Shown one piece after another: positions 1 through 12,759 of a DNA stretch of 64,000 nucleotides. The stretch is from Coenobita brevimanus. Its lineage: Eukaryota > Arthropoda > Malacostraca > Decapoda > Coenobitidae. The notes beneath the pieces were generated by a model. It did no database searches, had not been told where the DNA came from, and saw nothing but the letters and a program-made list of their open reading frames with translations. Positions within the stretch are counted from its first letter, which is position 1. The number at the start of each line of letters is the position of its first letter. Location of the stretch: assembly GCA_032717465.1 (NCBI GenBank), contig CM064657.1:24110638-24174637 (forward strand), written 5' to 3'. The translations under genes were made by a program, and so were the position numbers.

Positions 1-115
1 TATGTCGCATATTGACGCAATCACTTACCATATCAATCCACATTCTCCATGGCATTCCAGACCTCCATCCCTCAGTCACCTATTTATGTCCTCTTCGCGC
101 CCTGTTTACATCCAT

Positions 116-1527
116 CAGGGTTCTCACGCGTCCTGGAAAGTCCTGGAAACACTGGAAAAAAAAGTTCAGTCCTGGAAAACTCCTTGAATAGTGTTATTTT
201 TTAAATGTTCTTTAAATATGAAATTCAAGGCTAAAGGTACGGTACTGGAAAAGTCCTGGAATCCCATAAACATTTATCATCAGCTTCAAAATCATGTAAT
301 ATGTGTAGCTACATAATTCTGTTTTTCTCTGATTTTTTTTTATAGTGGTATAGTAATTAATATAGGTTATATATAGTTTGCATAGTAGTATTTTGATTCA
401 GTATGCCATTCAAATTCACCTCTTCATTTTCTGTAGAGTAGGGCTGCTCATCAACTGATCCGAGTGTTTACAAAGTGCAGCATGTGAACCGCTCCACTTT
501 CACATTCTCTCGTACTGTTACACTTAACTCAGGTAAGTTATGTCAGTCCAGGTGCGCAGTAATGCAATGGGAATTATTAGTGAACAAAATACATATCATG
601 GTAGCTTATAAAGATACGGTGAAATATTGTTACACGAACTTTCATGTAGACACACACAAGTAACCAAGCACGAATTTATGGGTAGGCTACTTACAGGCAT
701 ATATGTACGTTTGCATACACACACGCACTCTTGTCAGCTGGGGGCCTCATAGGCCTACATACAGACACACAGACTCGACTTACACGAACGCTTTCAGGCA
801 GATACACAGAAAAGTCGGGCAAATTTATTACCTTCAAAAACCATAACAGAGTTAGTAATCGTCATACCGAAGTAATTTGTACACCAAAATGATGTTTTTT
901 GCAAGGTCTTTCAAACAGGTTAGGTTTTATATGGATTACTTAAATAAATTATGATAAATGACGTCCACATGCCTAGTATTAGTGTGTAAATGTTATACTC
1001 TGTATGACAGCATGAAAAGCCTTTTGTATTAGTACTGAGTATGACAGCATTAAAACCCATTATATTAGTGCTCAGTCAATTGCTAGTGTGCACTGAATGA
1101 CAGCATGAAAAACACTTTGTATTAGTACTCAGTCATTTGCTAGTGTACACTGGGTGACAACATGAAAACCCCTTTGTATCAGTAGCTTCTTAGTCTGTAA
1201 GCGTAGTACAGTCTGCAATCATTTGTATGTACGGAAACTTTGTCACATATGCACTTGTACGTAGATGCATGTAACATTGTATTTTTGTACATGTAATAAT
1301 AAGCATATTACACTCTAATACTGTTTCTGTTTTTATTATAGTTTGTGCGGGTTTACCTGCGATGGAGGTAATGTGCTTTTCATCCTGACAGATTGTCAGT
1401 GTAGACATGATCCTTTGTCTTCAGAAGGACGTAGAATAGTCATGGAGTACAGGTTATTTGTCCTGGAAAAGTCCTGGAGTCCTGGAAAACTCCTTGAATT
1501 TTCTTCTCAGTTTGCTTGGGAACCTTG
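116..1527. mobile_element. Possible hAT-like non-autonomous DNA element
   Basis: The left end begins CAGGGTTCTCACGCG. The reverse complement of the right end begins CAAGGTTCCCAAGCA, an imperfect 15-bp terminal inverted repeat of the kind seen in hAT elements. Just inside both ends lie repeated TCCTGGAAAA words (about 129-190 and 1459-1500), in the same orientation, as subterminal repeats. No transposase frame is visible between them. The flanks (108-115 and 1528-1535) do not form a clear 8-bp target duplication, so either the boundaries or the assignment may be wrong. The two ends could instead be two separate fragments of one repeat family. Confidence 0.4.
976..1185. repeat. Degenerate tandem repeat, 35-65 bp units
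   Basis: About five imperfect units share GTATTAGTACTCAGT, TGACAGCATGAAAA and a CTTTG spacer. Some units lack the middle GCTAGTGTGCACTG part, so unit length varies. It lies inside the putative hAT-like element. The rest of 190-975 and 1186-1460 shows no recognisable feature. Confidence 0.7.
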
Positions 1528-1744
1528 ATCCTTTTAGTCTGTGACAGTAACATATAAGCATACTCCCTTCTTGCCTTTGGTCAACAGACATTCTTATATT
1601 ATACCTCTCAAAATTCTTTACTCTTTTTCAATTCCCATCCAACCTTTACAGCCTGCATACTTTCCTTAACAACCCCAGTTTTAGTGACCTCACTCTTGAT
1701 TTTTTTTTTTTTCCAAACCGTTCCAATCTTCCACACACGTTTGA

Positions 1745-2965
1745 TGATGTGGACGTTAAAACTTCTTCATGCAGTCATCTTGCAGAACTCCTACGCAAGT
1801 GTATTCTGTATCAAGGCCTTCAAAGTATCATCCACTTTACTGCTGTCAAACTCCCTTGCTATGGACTAACGTCTTTTGTTCCTTTGATTTCTTCATATCT
1901 TAGTGACAGGAAAATAAGAGTAAAAGTAGATGATGTATATTCCAATTTCCACTCAATTAACGCCGGCGTGCCACAGGGGTCAGTTCTGGCGACAACCCTA
2001 TTCCTGGTTCATATTAATGATCTCTTATCTGTCACCCACAATCCCATCCACTCATATGCTGATAACTCAACACCACATAGTTCATTCACACTCAGACACC
2101 CATTTACAATGTCTAATAATTCTACATCTCAACTCAGTACAGCCATCTCCATAAATCAAGGCCTATCAACGATCAGTGAATGGGGACAAAACAACCTTGT
2201 CTCTTTTAATGCTAGTAAAACTAAATAGACAGATATTGCCAGATTCGTACATTATCTTCAGTGCTATTAACATTCCCATCTCCAAAAGTATTGAAATTCT
2301 TGGCGTCTCACTTAACAATGCCCTCAGCTGGACCTCTCTTGTCAGATCACTTGCTAAAACCGCCTCAAACAAACTTGGATTATTGTACAGAGTCCTTAAC
2401 TTCTTCGCTGATGAGCAGTTAGCCATAATTTATATGAGTCACGTGCGCTCTCAGCTAGAATATTGCTCACCCTTGTGGAATGGATGTGGAGAGGTTGCAT
2501 TAAAACAACTAGACAAAATTCATAACACAGCTGTTAGAATTATTAACGACCCTGCCATTACAAATAAACTACCGCCCTTGCAAGTAGGAAGGAATGTTGC
2601 CTCCCTTGCATTATTTTACAGATATTTTTTTGGCAAATGCTCAGACGAAGTTGCGTCCATGGTGCCACCTCTCCATGCCTTCTCTCGTGCTACACGGGCA
2701 TCTGGTAGCGCTCATGACTGGAATGTCACTCAGCCATATTGCAGAACTTCTGCCTATCAGAATTCTTTCATTCCCCGAACTGCATCTCTCTGGAACTCTC
2801 ATCCTCAGAGTTGTTTCCCTCCAAATATCAGTCCACAGCTGTTCAAGTCTAACTGTTACAGATATGTTATGAACAGAGGACACCAGTAATCTGGTGTATG
2901 GATTATTTTTTCTTTTATTCATTTGTTTTTCCTTCCTCCCTTCTGTTATTAAAAAAAAAAAAAAA
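1745..2965 (+). pseudogene. Jockey/CR1-like LINE reverse transcriptase, 5'-truncated copy 1
   Basis: This is the C-terminal half of a non-LTR retrotransposon reverse transcriptase, decayed. A first open piece (1749-2228) carries GVPQGSVL at residues 73-80 and YADN at 103-106, where the catalytic YADD has lost its second aspartate. Motif A is already scrambled by a frame change near 1800. A second piece (2176-2889) overlaps it in another frame and carries the thumb and C-terminal region, including LEYCSPLWNG, FYRYFFGKCSDE and SFIPRTASLWNS. The unit ends at a polyA tract (2950-2964) after a T-rich 3' UTR. The same C-terminal part recurs at 9130. The frameshift and the active-site change make it inactive. 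Clade assignment rests on motif style only. Confidence 0.85.
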
Positions 2966-2991
2966 CTTCCGTGGACCACTACTTTCCGCAT

Positions 2992-3011
2992 ACACACACA
3001 CACACACACAC

Positions 3012-3086
<75 letters not shown>
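2992..3086. repeat. (AC)n-(TA)n compound microsatellite
   Basis: An AC tract of about 20 bases runs into about 70 bases of TA. It directly abuts the 3' end of the minus-strand RTE LINE and mirrors the tract at that LINE's other end. Confidence 0.98.
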
Positions 3087-3393
3087 TTAGGCTGCTTCCC
3101 CCAAGGAAAGGGAGGTAGCCAAGACAGGACGACACACTCCCCATTTACTCATCCATTCAAACACATTCATTCGCATCTTAGCCCCAAGGGGGAGAACGGA
3201 CAGATCCTCATCGCACCACACCGCACAAGGGTCAACTGTGCAATGCAATCAGTGACACCCGCAGCAGGGCCCGACAGCAGAACTGGTTTACCCCTGCCAC
3301 ATCATAACAGACCTATCCCCTTACCCGCACCTGACCTGAAATAGCTGATCAGACCAAATGCGGGAGAATATCCCCTCAGGGCTGCGTCATCAC

Positions 3394-5136
3394 TTATTCA
3401 TTCACAATTTCTCTCCATTTATTTCTGTCACGCACAGCCACTCTTCCTTGCTCAACAGACGTCCCTCTCGCATCCAGCGCTCTCTTCACACTGTCCATCC
3501 ATCCTATTCGTGGTCTTCCTCTCAGCCTTACACCTCTCACATCAGATCTAGTTATCTTTTTCACCAATCGCTCATTATCCATTCTCTCCATATGCCCAAA
3601 CCATCGCAACACCCTCTGCTCAACTCTACCAGCCATCTCCCAAACAACTCTGGTTCTTCGCACTTCATCATTCCGCACCCGATCCATACGCATCACTCCA
3701 CACCTACTCCTCAGACACCTCATCTCCATTACATTCAAACTTTTCCTCTCTGCTACACCCATATTCCATGTTTCAGCCCCATATAATGCAGTCGGTACCA
3801 CAACACCCTCATACAGCCTTCTCTTTACATCCATTCTAAGCGAACGACATCTAAACACTTTTTTCATTCCTCCCAGCACCTTTCCTACTTCATTTATTCT
3901 AAACTTCACTTCTGCATCTATCCTTCCATCCATAGCAACATGTGACCCCAGATATTTAAAACACTCTACCTCCTCAAGCAACTGGCCATTCAAAACTATA
4001 TTCATCCCCCTACCATCTACCAACCTCATACACTTCATCACTTTACTCTTATTCTCATTTACTTTCAATTTTCTCCTTTCACACACCCTTCCAAACTCCT
4101 CTACCAACTGTCTCAATCTCTCCTCTGAATCAGCCACCAGTGCAGTATCATCTTCAAACAGCAGCTGCTTCAGATTCCACTCTCCACCATCAACATTCAC
4201 CAGACTCAGACCCCCACCTAAAACTCTTGCATTCATCTCCCATACAACACCATCCATGTAAATATTAAACAACCAAGGCGACATCACACATCCCTGTCGC
4301 AGCCACACTCTCACAGGAAACCAATCACTCACAGCATTTCCCACTCCTACACACGCTCTACTATTTACATAAAAACTTTTTACCCCTTTTAGTAACCTAC
4401 CATCAAGTCCATACAATCTTGAAACAGTCCACAAAGCCTCCCTATCAATTCTATCATATGCTTTCTCTAAATCCATAAATGCCCAAAACACATCCTTGCC
4501 TTTCGCTAAATACTTTTCACACACTTGTCTCACAGCAAACACCTGATCCACGCATCCCCTCCCTCTCCTAAAGCCACACTGCTCATCACCAATCACTCCC
4601 TCTGTACCCTCTCTAACTCTCATAATTAACACTGTACCATTCACCTTACCTACAACACTCAACAGACTTATATCCCTAAAGCTAGTACATTCATACTTAT
4701 CACCCTTGCCTTTATACAACGGGACCACACAAGCTCTTGCCCAGTCAACTGGCACCATACCTTTCACAAAGCACACATTCAACAATCTTACTAACCAGTC
4801 AACAATAGTCACTCCACCACCCTTCAGGCATTCCACAGCACACCCATCCATACCTGCAGCTTTCCCTGTTTTCATCTCCTTTACTGCCTTCTCCACTTCC
4901 TCCTTCGTGATCAAAGAATCATTCAACTCTCCCAACACATTTATTCCTTGCACCCTTCCATCCGCCACAATCTCAGCCACCCTTTCTTCCTCTACATTTA
5001 ACAGTCTTTCAAAATACTCTGCCCATCTCTTCCTTACTGCATCCATCTCAGTTAACATCCTTCCATCCTCTGCTTTTACTCGTTCTTCCTTCCCAGACTC
5101 TCCCTTTCGCACCCTTTTCACCTCCTTCCAAAACAT
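3394..5136 (-). CDS. RTE-like reverse transcriptase domain
   Basis: RNA-dependent DNA polymerase of the LINE, 580 residues without a stop. The linker GKAAGMDG is near residues 91-98. Motif A is FMDLEKAYDRID (220-231, Asp222). RQGCVMSPWLF (280-290) is the template-grip motif. Motif C reads FEDD (327-330), so all three catalytic aspartates are present, although the usual FADD has Glu in place of Ala. FKYLGS (393-398) is the thumb. The C-terminal part has RWFGHMERM near 511-519 and a GRPRIGW stretch, typical of RTE-like C-termini. The first Met is not the true start: the frame continues upstream past a single in-frame TGA at 5176-5178 into the linker and endonuclease. It is much better preserved than the plus-strand RTE at 46.8 kb. 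No host role is implied. Confidence 0.9.
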   Translation of the reverse strand: MFWKEVKRVRKGESGKEERVKAEDGRMLTEMDAVRKRWAEYFERLLNVEEERVAEIVADGRVQGINVLGELNDSLITKEEVEKAVKEMKTGKAAGMDGCAVECLKGGGVTIVDWLVRLLNVCFVKGMVPVDWARACVVPLYKGKGDKYECTSFRDISLLSVVGKVNGTVLIMRVREGTEGVIGDEQCGFRRGRGCVDQVFAVRQVCEKYLAKGKDVFWAFMDLEKAYDRIDREALWTVSRLYGLDGRLLKGVKSFYVNSRACVGVGNAVSDWFPVRVWLRQGCVMSPWLFNIYMDGVVWEMNARVLGGGLSLVNVDGGEWNLKQLLFEDDTALVADSEERLRQLVEEFGRVCERRKLKVNENKSKVMKCMRLVDGRGMNIVLNGQLLEEVECFKYLGSHVAMDGRIDAEVKFRINEVGKVLGGMKKVFRCRSLRMDVKRRLYEGVVVPTALYGAETWNMGVAERKSLNVMEMRCLRSRCGVMRMDRVRNDEVRRTRVVWEMAGRVEQRVLRWFGHMERMDNERLVKKITRSDVRGVRLRGRPRIGWMDSVKRALDARGTSVEQGRVAVRDRNKWREIVNE

Positions 5137-5175
5137 TTTCTTATTCTGTTGAAAATTATCTGTCAGCCGCCTACC

Positions 5176-5866
<691 letters not shown>

Positions 5867-6539
5867 CTGTTGTTTCATCACTGCCTAAGCATGATGCGAA
5901 TTCAACTTAACGTTCCAAACCAAACGAATCGTGAGATGTGCATTACAGCTTTGTTTATCATATCTTTGCAAAATAAAGTGGAAAGTAATTAAAAAGTAAG
6001 TGTTTAACGGAAAAGTTGTTCCGGTATTCAGACAGATAATTATGTAATTGATGTGTGAAATATGATGCTTTGTGGATGAGGTAACACTGAGGCGAGTACA
6101 GTAGATGTCATTTTGTGGCGTCCAGTACTCACTGGCTTCCACTTCCTGCTCTGTCATGCCCGCCACTGGAATGAGTAGGTTACAGTTTTGTTGTGAGGCT
6201 AAGGACAGTATGCACTACACGACATTCATTCATAAATCTTTACTACCTAGGGCATCCCGAAGGTGAAAAAAAAAAAAAAAAAAGTCATTATACAGAATAA
6301 CCAAACCGGTGTCTTGAGAACGAAAGAATTAATAAATACACTAGCCATAACTTAAATAAACCCCACTAACCTGGCATCATTGAGTCACACCTAAACTACT
6401 GCAGTCGCCCCAGACTTCACTCAGTTATTATTAAAATGAAGGGCGCCGGGCGATGTGATTAGGGTGGGTAAAAGTGGAGGCAGCCCTCAATCGGTGGCTT
6501 CCTGCAGGCCCAGACGTGCGGGAGGCCGGCCACTCACCC
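5867..6539. other. Unassigned spacer
   Basis: No gene-like frame, RNA or repeat that I recognise. There is a short polyA run near 6266-6283. Confidence 0.5.
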
Positions 6540-7225
6540 TGCCAGCACCCCACCTCGCCACACCACACCCCAAAACACTACACCTCGACAAAACACAACA
6601 CAATACCCCACACAATGCCATACCCTCACAGCACATCATACCACACCACACCAGACTCCATCCTACCCCACCTGACATCGTAACACACCACACCACGCCT
6701 CACCCCTCCTCACCCCACCCCATTCATCCCGACCGCACCACACCATACTCCACCTCACCACACCACATTACACGGAACACACTAAATCTCATCCCACCCC
6801 ACCTCACACTACACCCTTCCACTGTCCACATCGTATCACATCACATCAAACTCCACCCCGCACCGCATCACACCACACCATATCCCACCTCACTACACCA
6901 CACCACACCATACCCTACCCCACTACACCACACCACACCACAACATACCCCACCCCACCATATCCCACACCACACACCACACCACACCACACCACACGAC
7001 AACCCACCACCACGCCACAACCCACCACACCACGCCACACCACAACCCACCACACCACAATCCACCACACCACGCCACACCACAGCCCACCACACCACAA
7101 CCCACCACACCACGCCACACCACAACCCACCACAGCACGCCACACCACAACCCACCACACCACGCCACACCACAACCCACCACAGCACGCCACACCATAA
7201 CCCACCGCACCCCACCCCACCCGCA
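6540..7225. repeat. CCACAC-rich minisatellite
   Basis: Highly C/A-biased DNA built from CACCACACC words. From about 7005 it tightens into units of about 25-27 bp of the form CACAACCCACCACACCACGC. Long open frames on both strands are compositional artefacts with no domain. The array becomes more regular rightward, which suggests younger expansion there. Confidence 0.9.
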
Positions 7226-7280
7226 GGCCTTCTTACCTCACTTCTTGAGGGTAACACGCACACGTTTCGCGAAAACGTGG

Positions 7281-7655
7281 TAGGTGGTGGCTACCATCAT
7301 CCACTCATTTGATGCAGTGCTTCCTCCTTCTTCCTAAGCCTTTATCATTCTTTTTCTGTGCCTGGCCTCCTCTCTACCTGTTTCTCCCATCTTTCCTCTC
7401 ACATCGTATTGCTTTTCTTTCTTTTGCAGGTGGTTTTACATTGAGTAACAAGCCAAATGGTTTCCTGTATGCCAAGAAACCATTTACAACGCTGGGTGGT
7501 ATCCATATAACCAAACCATACGTGCTCCCTACGTGTCAGCAAGTGGGTTGGTGGAGGGTTAGTGTCCCTCCCCGTAAACCAAATAACTCAAAGTCAAATG
7601 GCCACCCCTTACGGGATTATGGCGTCTGGCAATAGATAGATAGATAGATAGATTT
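7281..7655 (+). mobile_element. Composite SINE-like element: H head plus RTE-like tail
   Basis: The head starts GTGGTAGGTGGTGGCTACCA, followed by a pyrimidine-rich stretch. A central module follows (from about 7431) with a hairpin around AATGGTTTCCTG / AAGAAACCATT and the phrase GCTGGGTGGTATCCATATAA. The 3' body (from about 7525) contains CCCTACGTGTCAGCAAGTGG and ends GGATTATGGCGTCTGGCAAT plus a (GATA)n tail. The same head and module recur at 50398, 60745 and, on the minus strand, 60658 and 61925. The 3' body recurs in the 5S-headed SINE at 38.6 kb. The terminal tail resembles the 3' end of the RTE LINE at 49.6 kb. No protein is encoded. Confidence 0.75.
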
Positions 7656-8138
7656 ATGCCTATTGAGTGAATTAAGATTTGACGAGAGTATGTTCTGCTT
7701 CTTTTGCCCGTCTTTCTGTGACGTTTTACTGCCTCATTAATGTGGTGTTTGGCGGGGACATTTCATGGCGAAATAAGCAGTCACTGATAATCTTAGCCTC
7801 CTTGACCTTGCTTTGCAATACAGTTCGGTTTACAGACGCGCATCACCCACTTCAATTGGTCATCGAATTCAGTCTCGGGGACATGCATCGCAGGACTCTG
7901 TCCCATCTACAGGCATCCGAATTAACTCAAGAATTATTGTCCGTGCAGAACTATGCCGGCTGGTAGGTAGCATATTTGTCTGGTGCCTCGATTTTTGGGA
8001 CTGGAACTCAATTTTTGGCGGACATTGATAGTATATTTGTCCTTCCAAACTTTTAAGTTTCGTCATACCCGATTAGTTCTTGTCAGTATTACAGGCTACA
8101 GAATATGACACACATAAACAAGGCCATTACGACACTTT
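7656..8138. other. Unassigned spacer
   Basis: Nothing recognisable on either strand. Confidence 0.5.
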
Positions 8139-8264
8139 GATTTTCACATAAATCGGTCATTTCGCACTCCCCTCTCCCTTTTGTACTTCGTCAGTATGGA
8201 GGATTTTCACATAAATCAGTCACTTCACACTCCTCTCTCTCATTTGTACATCGCCAGTATGGAG
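8139..8264. repeat. 63-bp tandem duplication
   Basis: Two head-to-tail copies (8139-8201 and 8202-8264), both beginning GATTTTCACATAAATC and ending CAGTATGGAG, with about ten differences between them. Confidence 0.9.
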
Positions 8265-9129
8265 GAGGGTTGATTCTGGCTTCTGCTTTTCCTCCGTGGA
8301 GAATGTCCAGACTTTCACGGGAGCTTATTATGCACTTCTGTACTCATACGTACGTCTTGTCATTGATCCGTTTGCTTCGGGGACCACTCTAGTATTATGT
8401 TCTTGCAACTGCCATGCGAGTAAATTTAACTTAGTTGAGACCCATCGTTGTGCAGGGGTTAAAACAAACCTTAGTTACCGCTGCATTACGAAAATTCTCA
8501 TTAAACCAGCAATTATCGTATGGAGGTAACAACAATAAGATGAAGGTTTCGTCCGAGGACTGAAGGGGTTAAAGGCAAATCAAGAGCTAAAACACACATA
8601 CCTTTAACAGTATTTACTTCTGCTGTGATAAGTCGTTTATGGAATCAGCGAAAAAAAAAAAAATCAACACTTAAAAAAACTCGCAGTAGATTCTTGCGGA
8701 TATAACTATATTAGCGGTTGTCAGGTAGCATCTTGTTCCTATTACAATACCCCTTCATTAAGCGCCGTATTTTCCTGCGCTTTTGGAGATTTCGTAACAC
8801 CTCTTCATCAGCGATATATTTAGTACATTATACCTTAATATCCTCCTGTGTGTGATTGATGCAAACTGAATCGATTATATGAATCCATAATAACATACAA
8901 GAGAGTATTAAGACCTAAAGTGTAGTATCAAATTTGCTGAAGGAAAGGTACTATGAACCTACCGTGTCATCCAGGATATGACTCCTCTCCATCTCTAAGC
9001 TGTTTTTGATCTCACACTCTTGGGATTGTCTCGTGATCTGAAGAGCCGAGTAGTCTGTTTCCTCTCAGAACATACATTACGAGACAGGAAAACTGCTATT
9101 CGAGTCAGGTTTGTTTTCAGTTGGTTTTC
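8265..9129. other. Unassigned spacer
   Basis: No supported gene or repeat. Short open frames have no recognisable domain. Confidence 0.5.
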
Positions 9130-9794
9130 TTGTCTCACTTAACAGTGCCCTCAGCTGGACCTCTCATGTCAGATCACTTGCTAAAACCGCTTCAAACAAA
9201 CTTGGATTATTGTACCGAGTCCGTAACTTGTTCGCCGATGAGCAGTTGGCTATAATTTATAAGAGTCATGTGCGCTCTCAGCTTGAATATTGCTCACCCT
9301 TGTGGAATGGTTGTGGAGAAGTTGCATTAAGACAACTAGACAAAATTCAGAATAAAGCTGTTAGAATCATTAACAACCCTGCCATTACACATAAACTACC
9401 TCCCCTGCAAGTAAGAAGGAATGTTGCCTCCCTTGCATTATTTTACAGATATTTTTTTGGCAAATGCTCAGACGAAGTTGCGTCCATGGTGCCACCTCTC
9501 CATGCCTTCCCTCGTGCTACGCGGGCATCTGGTAGCGCTCATGACTGGAATGTCACTCAACCATATTGCAGAACTTCTGCCTATCAGAATTCTTTCATTC
9601 CCCGAACTGCATCTCTCTGGAACTCGCTTCCCCAGAGTTGTTTTCCTCCAAATTTCAACCTACAGCTGTTCAAGTCAAACTGTTACAGATATTTTATGAA
9701 CAGAGGACACCAGTAATCTGGTGTATGGATTTTTTTTTTTACCCATTTGTTTTTCCTTCTTCCGTTCTGTTATTTATAAAAAAAAAAAAAAAAT
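9130..9794 (+). pseudogene. Jockey/CR1-like LINE 3' fragment, copy 2
   Basis: A severely 5'-truncated copy of the family at 1745-2965. Similarity starts abruptly at about 9132 (GTCTCACTTAACAGTGCC) and runs through an uninterrupted frame (to 9716) with the thumb and C-terminal region LEYCSPLWNG, FYRYFFGKCSDE and SFIPRTASLWNSLPQSCF, then a T-rich 3' UTR and a polyA tract (about 9777-9793). The catalytic palm is absent, so no polymerase can be made. The frame is cleaner than the matching region of copy 1. The abrupt left edge is typical of 5' truncation during target-primed reverse transcription. Confidence 0.9.
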
Positions 9795-10868
9795 GAAATG
9801 TAATGTATTTATTGAAATTTCGTAACACATAGTTTTGGCTTCTACGCCTGAAGACTTAAGTAGTCCGTTTTAGTTGTATAATCGGTCCTTGGGCTGGTCA
9901 GACCTTTATCAATATCCTCGCTCCCGCCTCAACTTCCATAACTTTTGCAGTCATTTACTCTTAGTGAAATCCTTGTTACTGTACCCACTGCTGCTGCTGT
10001 TATTGTGTTTAGTGATTCAAGTGGATATGAAACCGATAAGCTGCAGAAGTGAGCAGCTTCCTGAGAACTGTTGATGTTATGTTGAAGTACTGTTTCTGCA
10101 GTGAGAGTGAGGTGCTTGAGACTGTTTTTGTGTGAGATGCGGCATTACAGGCCAAACTGGATTGCGTGCGAGTTGTATTTTATGCAGGTAATGAAGTAGA
10201 GAAACTGATGGTCACACCAGTAGTTTGACAAGATAAACTCTTCGATCTCTGGAAAGAGTAGTTTCTACTGCGTGTTGGATATCTAGAAGCGGTTCATCCA
10301 AACTGCATCCTTACCCCTACTGTCACCCGTGTAAACCCTTTCATTTTTCGTCCCAATATTCCTGACGCCCCACTACTGTTTCTTGTTACCAGCTGTCATC
10401 TCCAAGCCGCCAGACAGGGTTTCAGCGCGTATAAAAGTTGTGCCCGCCCATGCCAGGCGTGTGCAAGCCGACCGCGAAAATACAGATATACATTCTATTT
10501 GCCATTCCTTACAGTTTTTATCATTCCGATCTTTCATCTGTTTTCAGCTTCCATCAGGATTCACGCATATGATCTCAGGCACCCACATCGTATCTTTTCC
10601 ACACAGGACCAAAGCCGCTAAGTACCATAATAGTTTTCTCATATTCTTGCAGTCGTCTGAAGAATTTCATTGAGCTTAGAAAAGGAGACTTTCGTAGAGG
10701 AGTTACAATGCTACAAACTGCATCATATCTTCCATTTCTTCGGATCTCACCATTCATTGGGGATTCAGCACAGTTACATAGAGCCGGTAGCTTCGGAAGC
10801 ATTCTAGGATTTTCTTGTGGGGGCGGGGGAGGGAAAGTAAAGCCAGCGTAGGTTAAAGTACAGGTCTT
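9795..10868. other. Unassigned spacer
   Basis: No supported gene, RNA or repeat. Confidence 0.5.
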
Positions 10869-10937
<69 letters not shown>

Positions 10938-10950
10938 TATATATACAGTA

Positions 10951-10994
<44 letters not shown>
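10869..10994. repeat. (TA)n-(GT)n compound microsatellite
   Basis: TA tract with two GATA interruptions, then about 44 bases of GT after ACAGTATA. Confidence 0.98.
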
Positions 10995-10999
<5 letters not shown>

Positions 11000-11516
11000 G
11001 AACTTCCGAATACTATAAGATTAAAACTGTAGGTGCAGGTGTAAAAATAATCCCCCCAGTATGTTGGGAAGGCAGAGCGGAAGAATACGTAAGAGACAGA
11101 ATAGGAGGGAACTGCAGAGATTAGGATGTGAGGATTGCATTTCTGAACAAGACTAACCGACGTCTCTTCTGCCATGTGGCCACCCGTCGGTGGGAATTCA
11201 CAAAGGAAGCGATGCGAGCTAGAGATAGAAAGTAACTATGCCACAACTACATCACCCTCGTATTTATCTCGAGATTCTTGACCACATAAGAGTAAATAGT
11301 AGCTACCCTGAAAACTAACGCATCGTCCTTAGTTATTTCAGCTTGACGTAGCATTATTTATTTAGGTTTTGTGAGTATCACCGTATCATATGTATTCAAG
11401 TTTCTTGTTAGTGCTACATACTTGTAGCATACTTGTAATAAGTTCACGACGAGATATGGGGAGCAAAACCCTCCGTTTATCCCCACTAAAAATTTAAGAG
11501 GAACAACTGCCTCCCC
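10995..11516. other. Unassigned spacer
   Basis: Nothing recognisable. Confidence 0.5.
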
Positions 11517-12334
11517 TTGCCCCTCCCCCCCACTTCCGGTGCCCTTGCATATAGTTGTCCCACCTCTCATGCGCCCTCAAAACTCCTCTCAGATTCCTCT
11601 CCTTTCCTGTTATCTCCCTTTTCACCATTCTTCCTTCTACTCCATCCCATCCCTTACCCTCTCACCCCGTCCACTTTCCCCTCATCTTCTGTTGTCCAGA
11701 TTTTATCATCTCCCCTTCCTCCGTCCATCCCCCTCATCTCACCCCAGTCTCACTTACCTTCTATCTTGCTATCCATCTCTCGTCGTCCCCCATTGCTCTC
11801 CATCCCAGCCTTTCCCCCTCACTTTGTCCCCTCCCACTTCCTCTCGTGCTATACATTTCTCTTCGTCCCCCATTGCTCTCCATCTCATCCTTTCCCCCTC
11901 ACATCGTCTCCTTCCACTTTCTCTCCTGCTGTCCATCTCTCATTACTTCACGTTGCTCTCCATCCGCACCTTTCTCCCCATCATATCGCGCTTCTCCCCT
12001 TCCTGACCTGCTGTTTATCTCTCATCATCTCCCCTTGCCCTTCATCCTCCGTTTCCTCTCTGTCACATCTCGCTCCTCCCCTTCCTGTCCTACTAACCAT
12101 TTCTCATTATCCCTCTTACTCCTCATCCTGTCGTGTCACCCTCCTAATACCACTCACCTTTTCCTCCTTTTCTCGTGTCCATCTTATCCCATTTTCCTCT
12201 CCATCTGTCCCATCGCCTCTCACATCATCCACCCCCCCCTCCTTTCCGTCATGTATCCATCTCTCGTGATCTCATCCATCATCCTGTCTCTTCCCTTCTC
12301 ACATCGTCCCAATTCCTCCTCTCATTCCCTCTAG
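11517..12334. repeat. Pyrimidine-rich degenerate tandem array, about 80-bp units
   Basis: Strand-biased C/T DNA in which TGCTCTCCATC, CCTTTCCCCCTCAC and CCTGCTGTCCATCTCTC recur every 77-85 bases, most clearly between 11760 and 12130. All three plus-strand frames stay open because stop codons are rare in this composition. No domain is encoded. Confidence 0.85.
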
Positions 12335-12438
12335 CGCCGCGCCCCACCGCAACTGTATGCTTGTGTTATTAATGAGACTGGCAGCCATAATGGCCTTAAA
12401 TGCGCTAAAAATTGTGGTCTAGCCACAAGACAATCTCC

Positions 12439-12439
<1 letters not shown>

Positions 12440-12499
<60 letters not shown>
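12440..12499. repeat. (GT)n microsatellite
   Basis: About 60 bases of GT. Further GT tracts follow at about 12723-12758 and 12965-12990. The intervening 12500-12722 and 12759-12964 hold nothing I recognise. Confidence 0.98.
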
Positions 12500-12500
<1 letters not shown>

Positions 12501-12721
12501 TGAAGGGGACGAATCTGAGCCTGTTTCGCTTTATTAACCAAGGGCATAGCCTAAATAGTTCGTTCTTTACATGTCACCACCTGCCCAATAATGCCCACCG
12601 CCCACACAACATAACTAGAGTTCTTTCGCTCAGGACTAATGTGACTTTTTTCCCCTCAGGACATGGTGGTTCAGGCGGAAGAACTGATAAGGCTGTTTTA
12701 TGAAATCTCAGACTCCATTCC

Positions 12722-12759
<38 letters not shown>

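Noticed and set aside
6455..7312. A 285-codon open frame rich in His, Thr and Pro over the CCACAC repeat
   Set aside because: It is a direct reading of low-complexity DNA. Overlapping frames on both strands are equally open and no domain is present.
11517..12334. Three overlapping long frames in pyrimidine-rich DNA
   Set aside because: C/T-rich DNA lacks stop codons in all plus-strand frames. The unit is a tandem repeat of about 80 bp, not a coding repeat.
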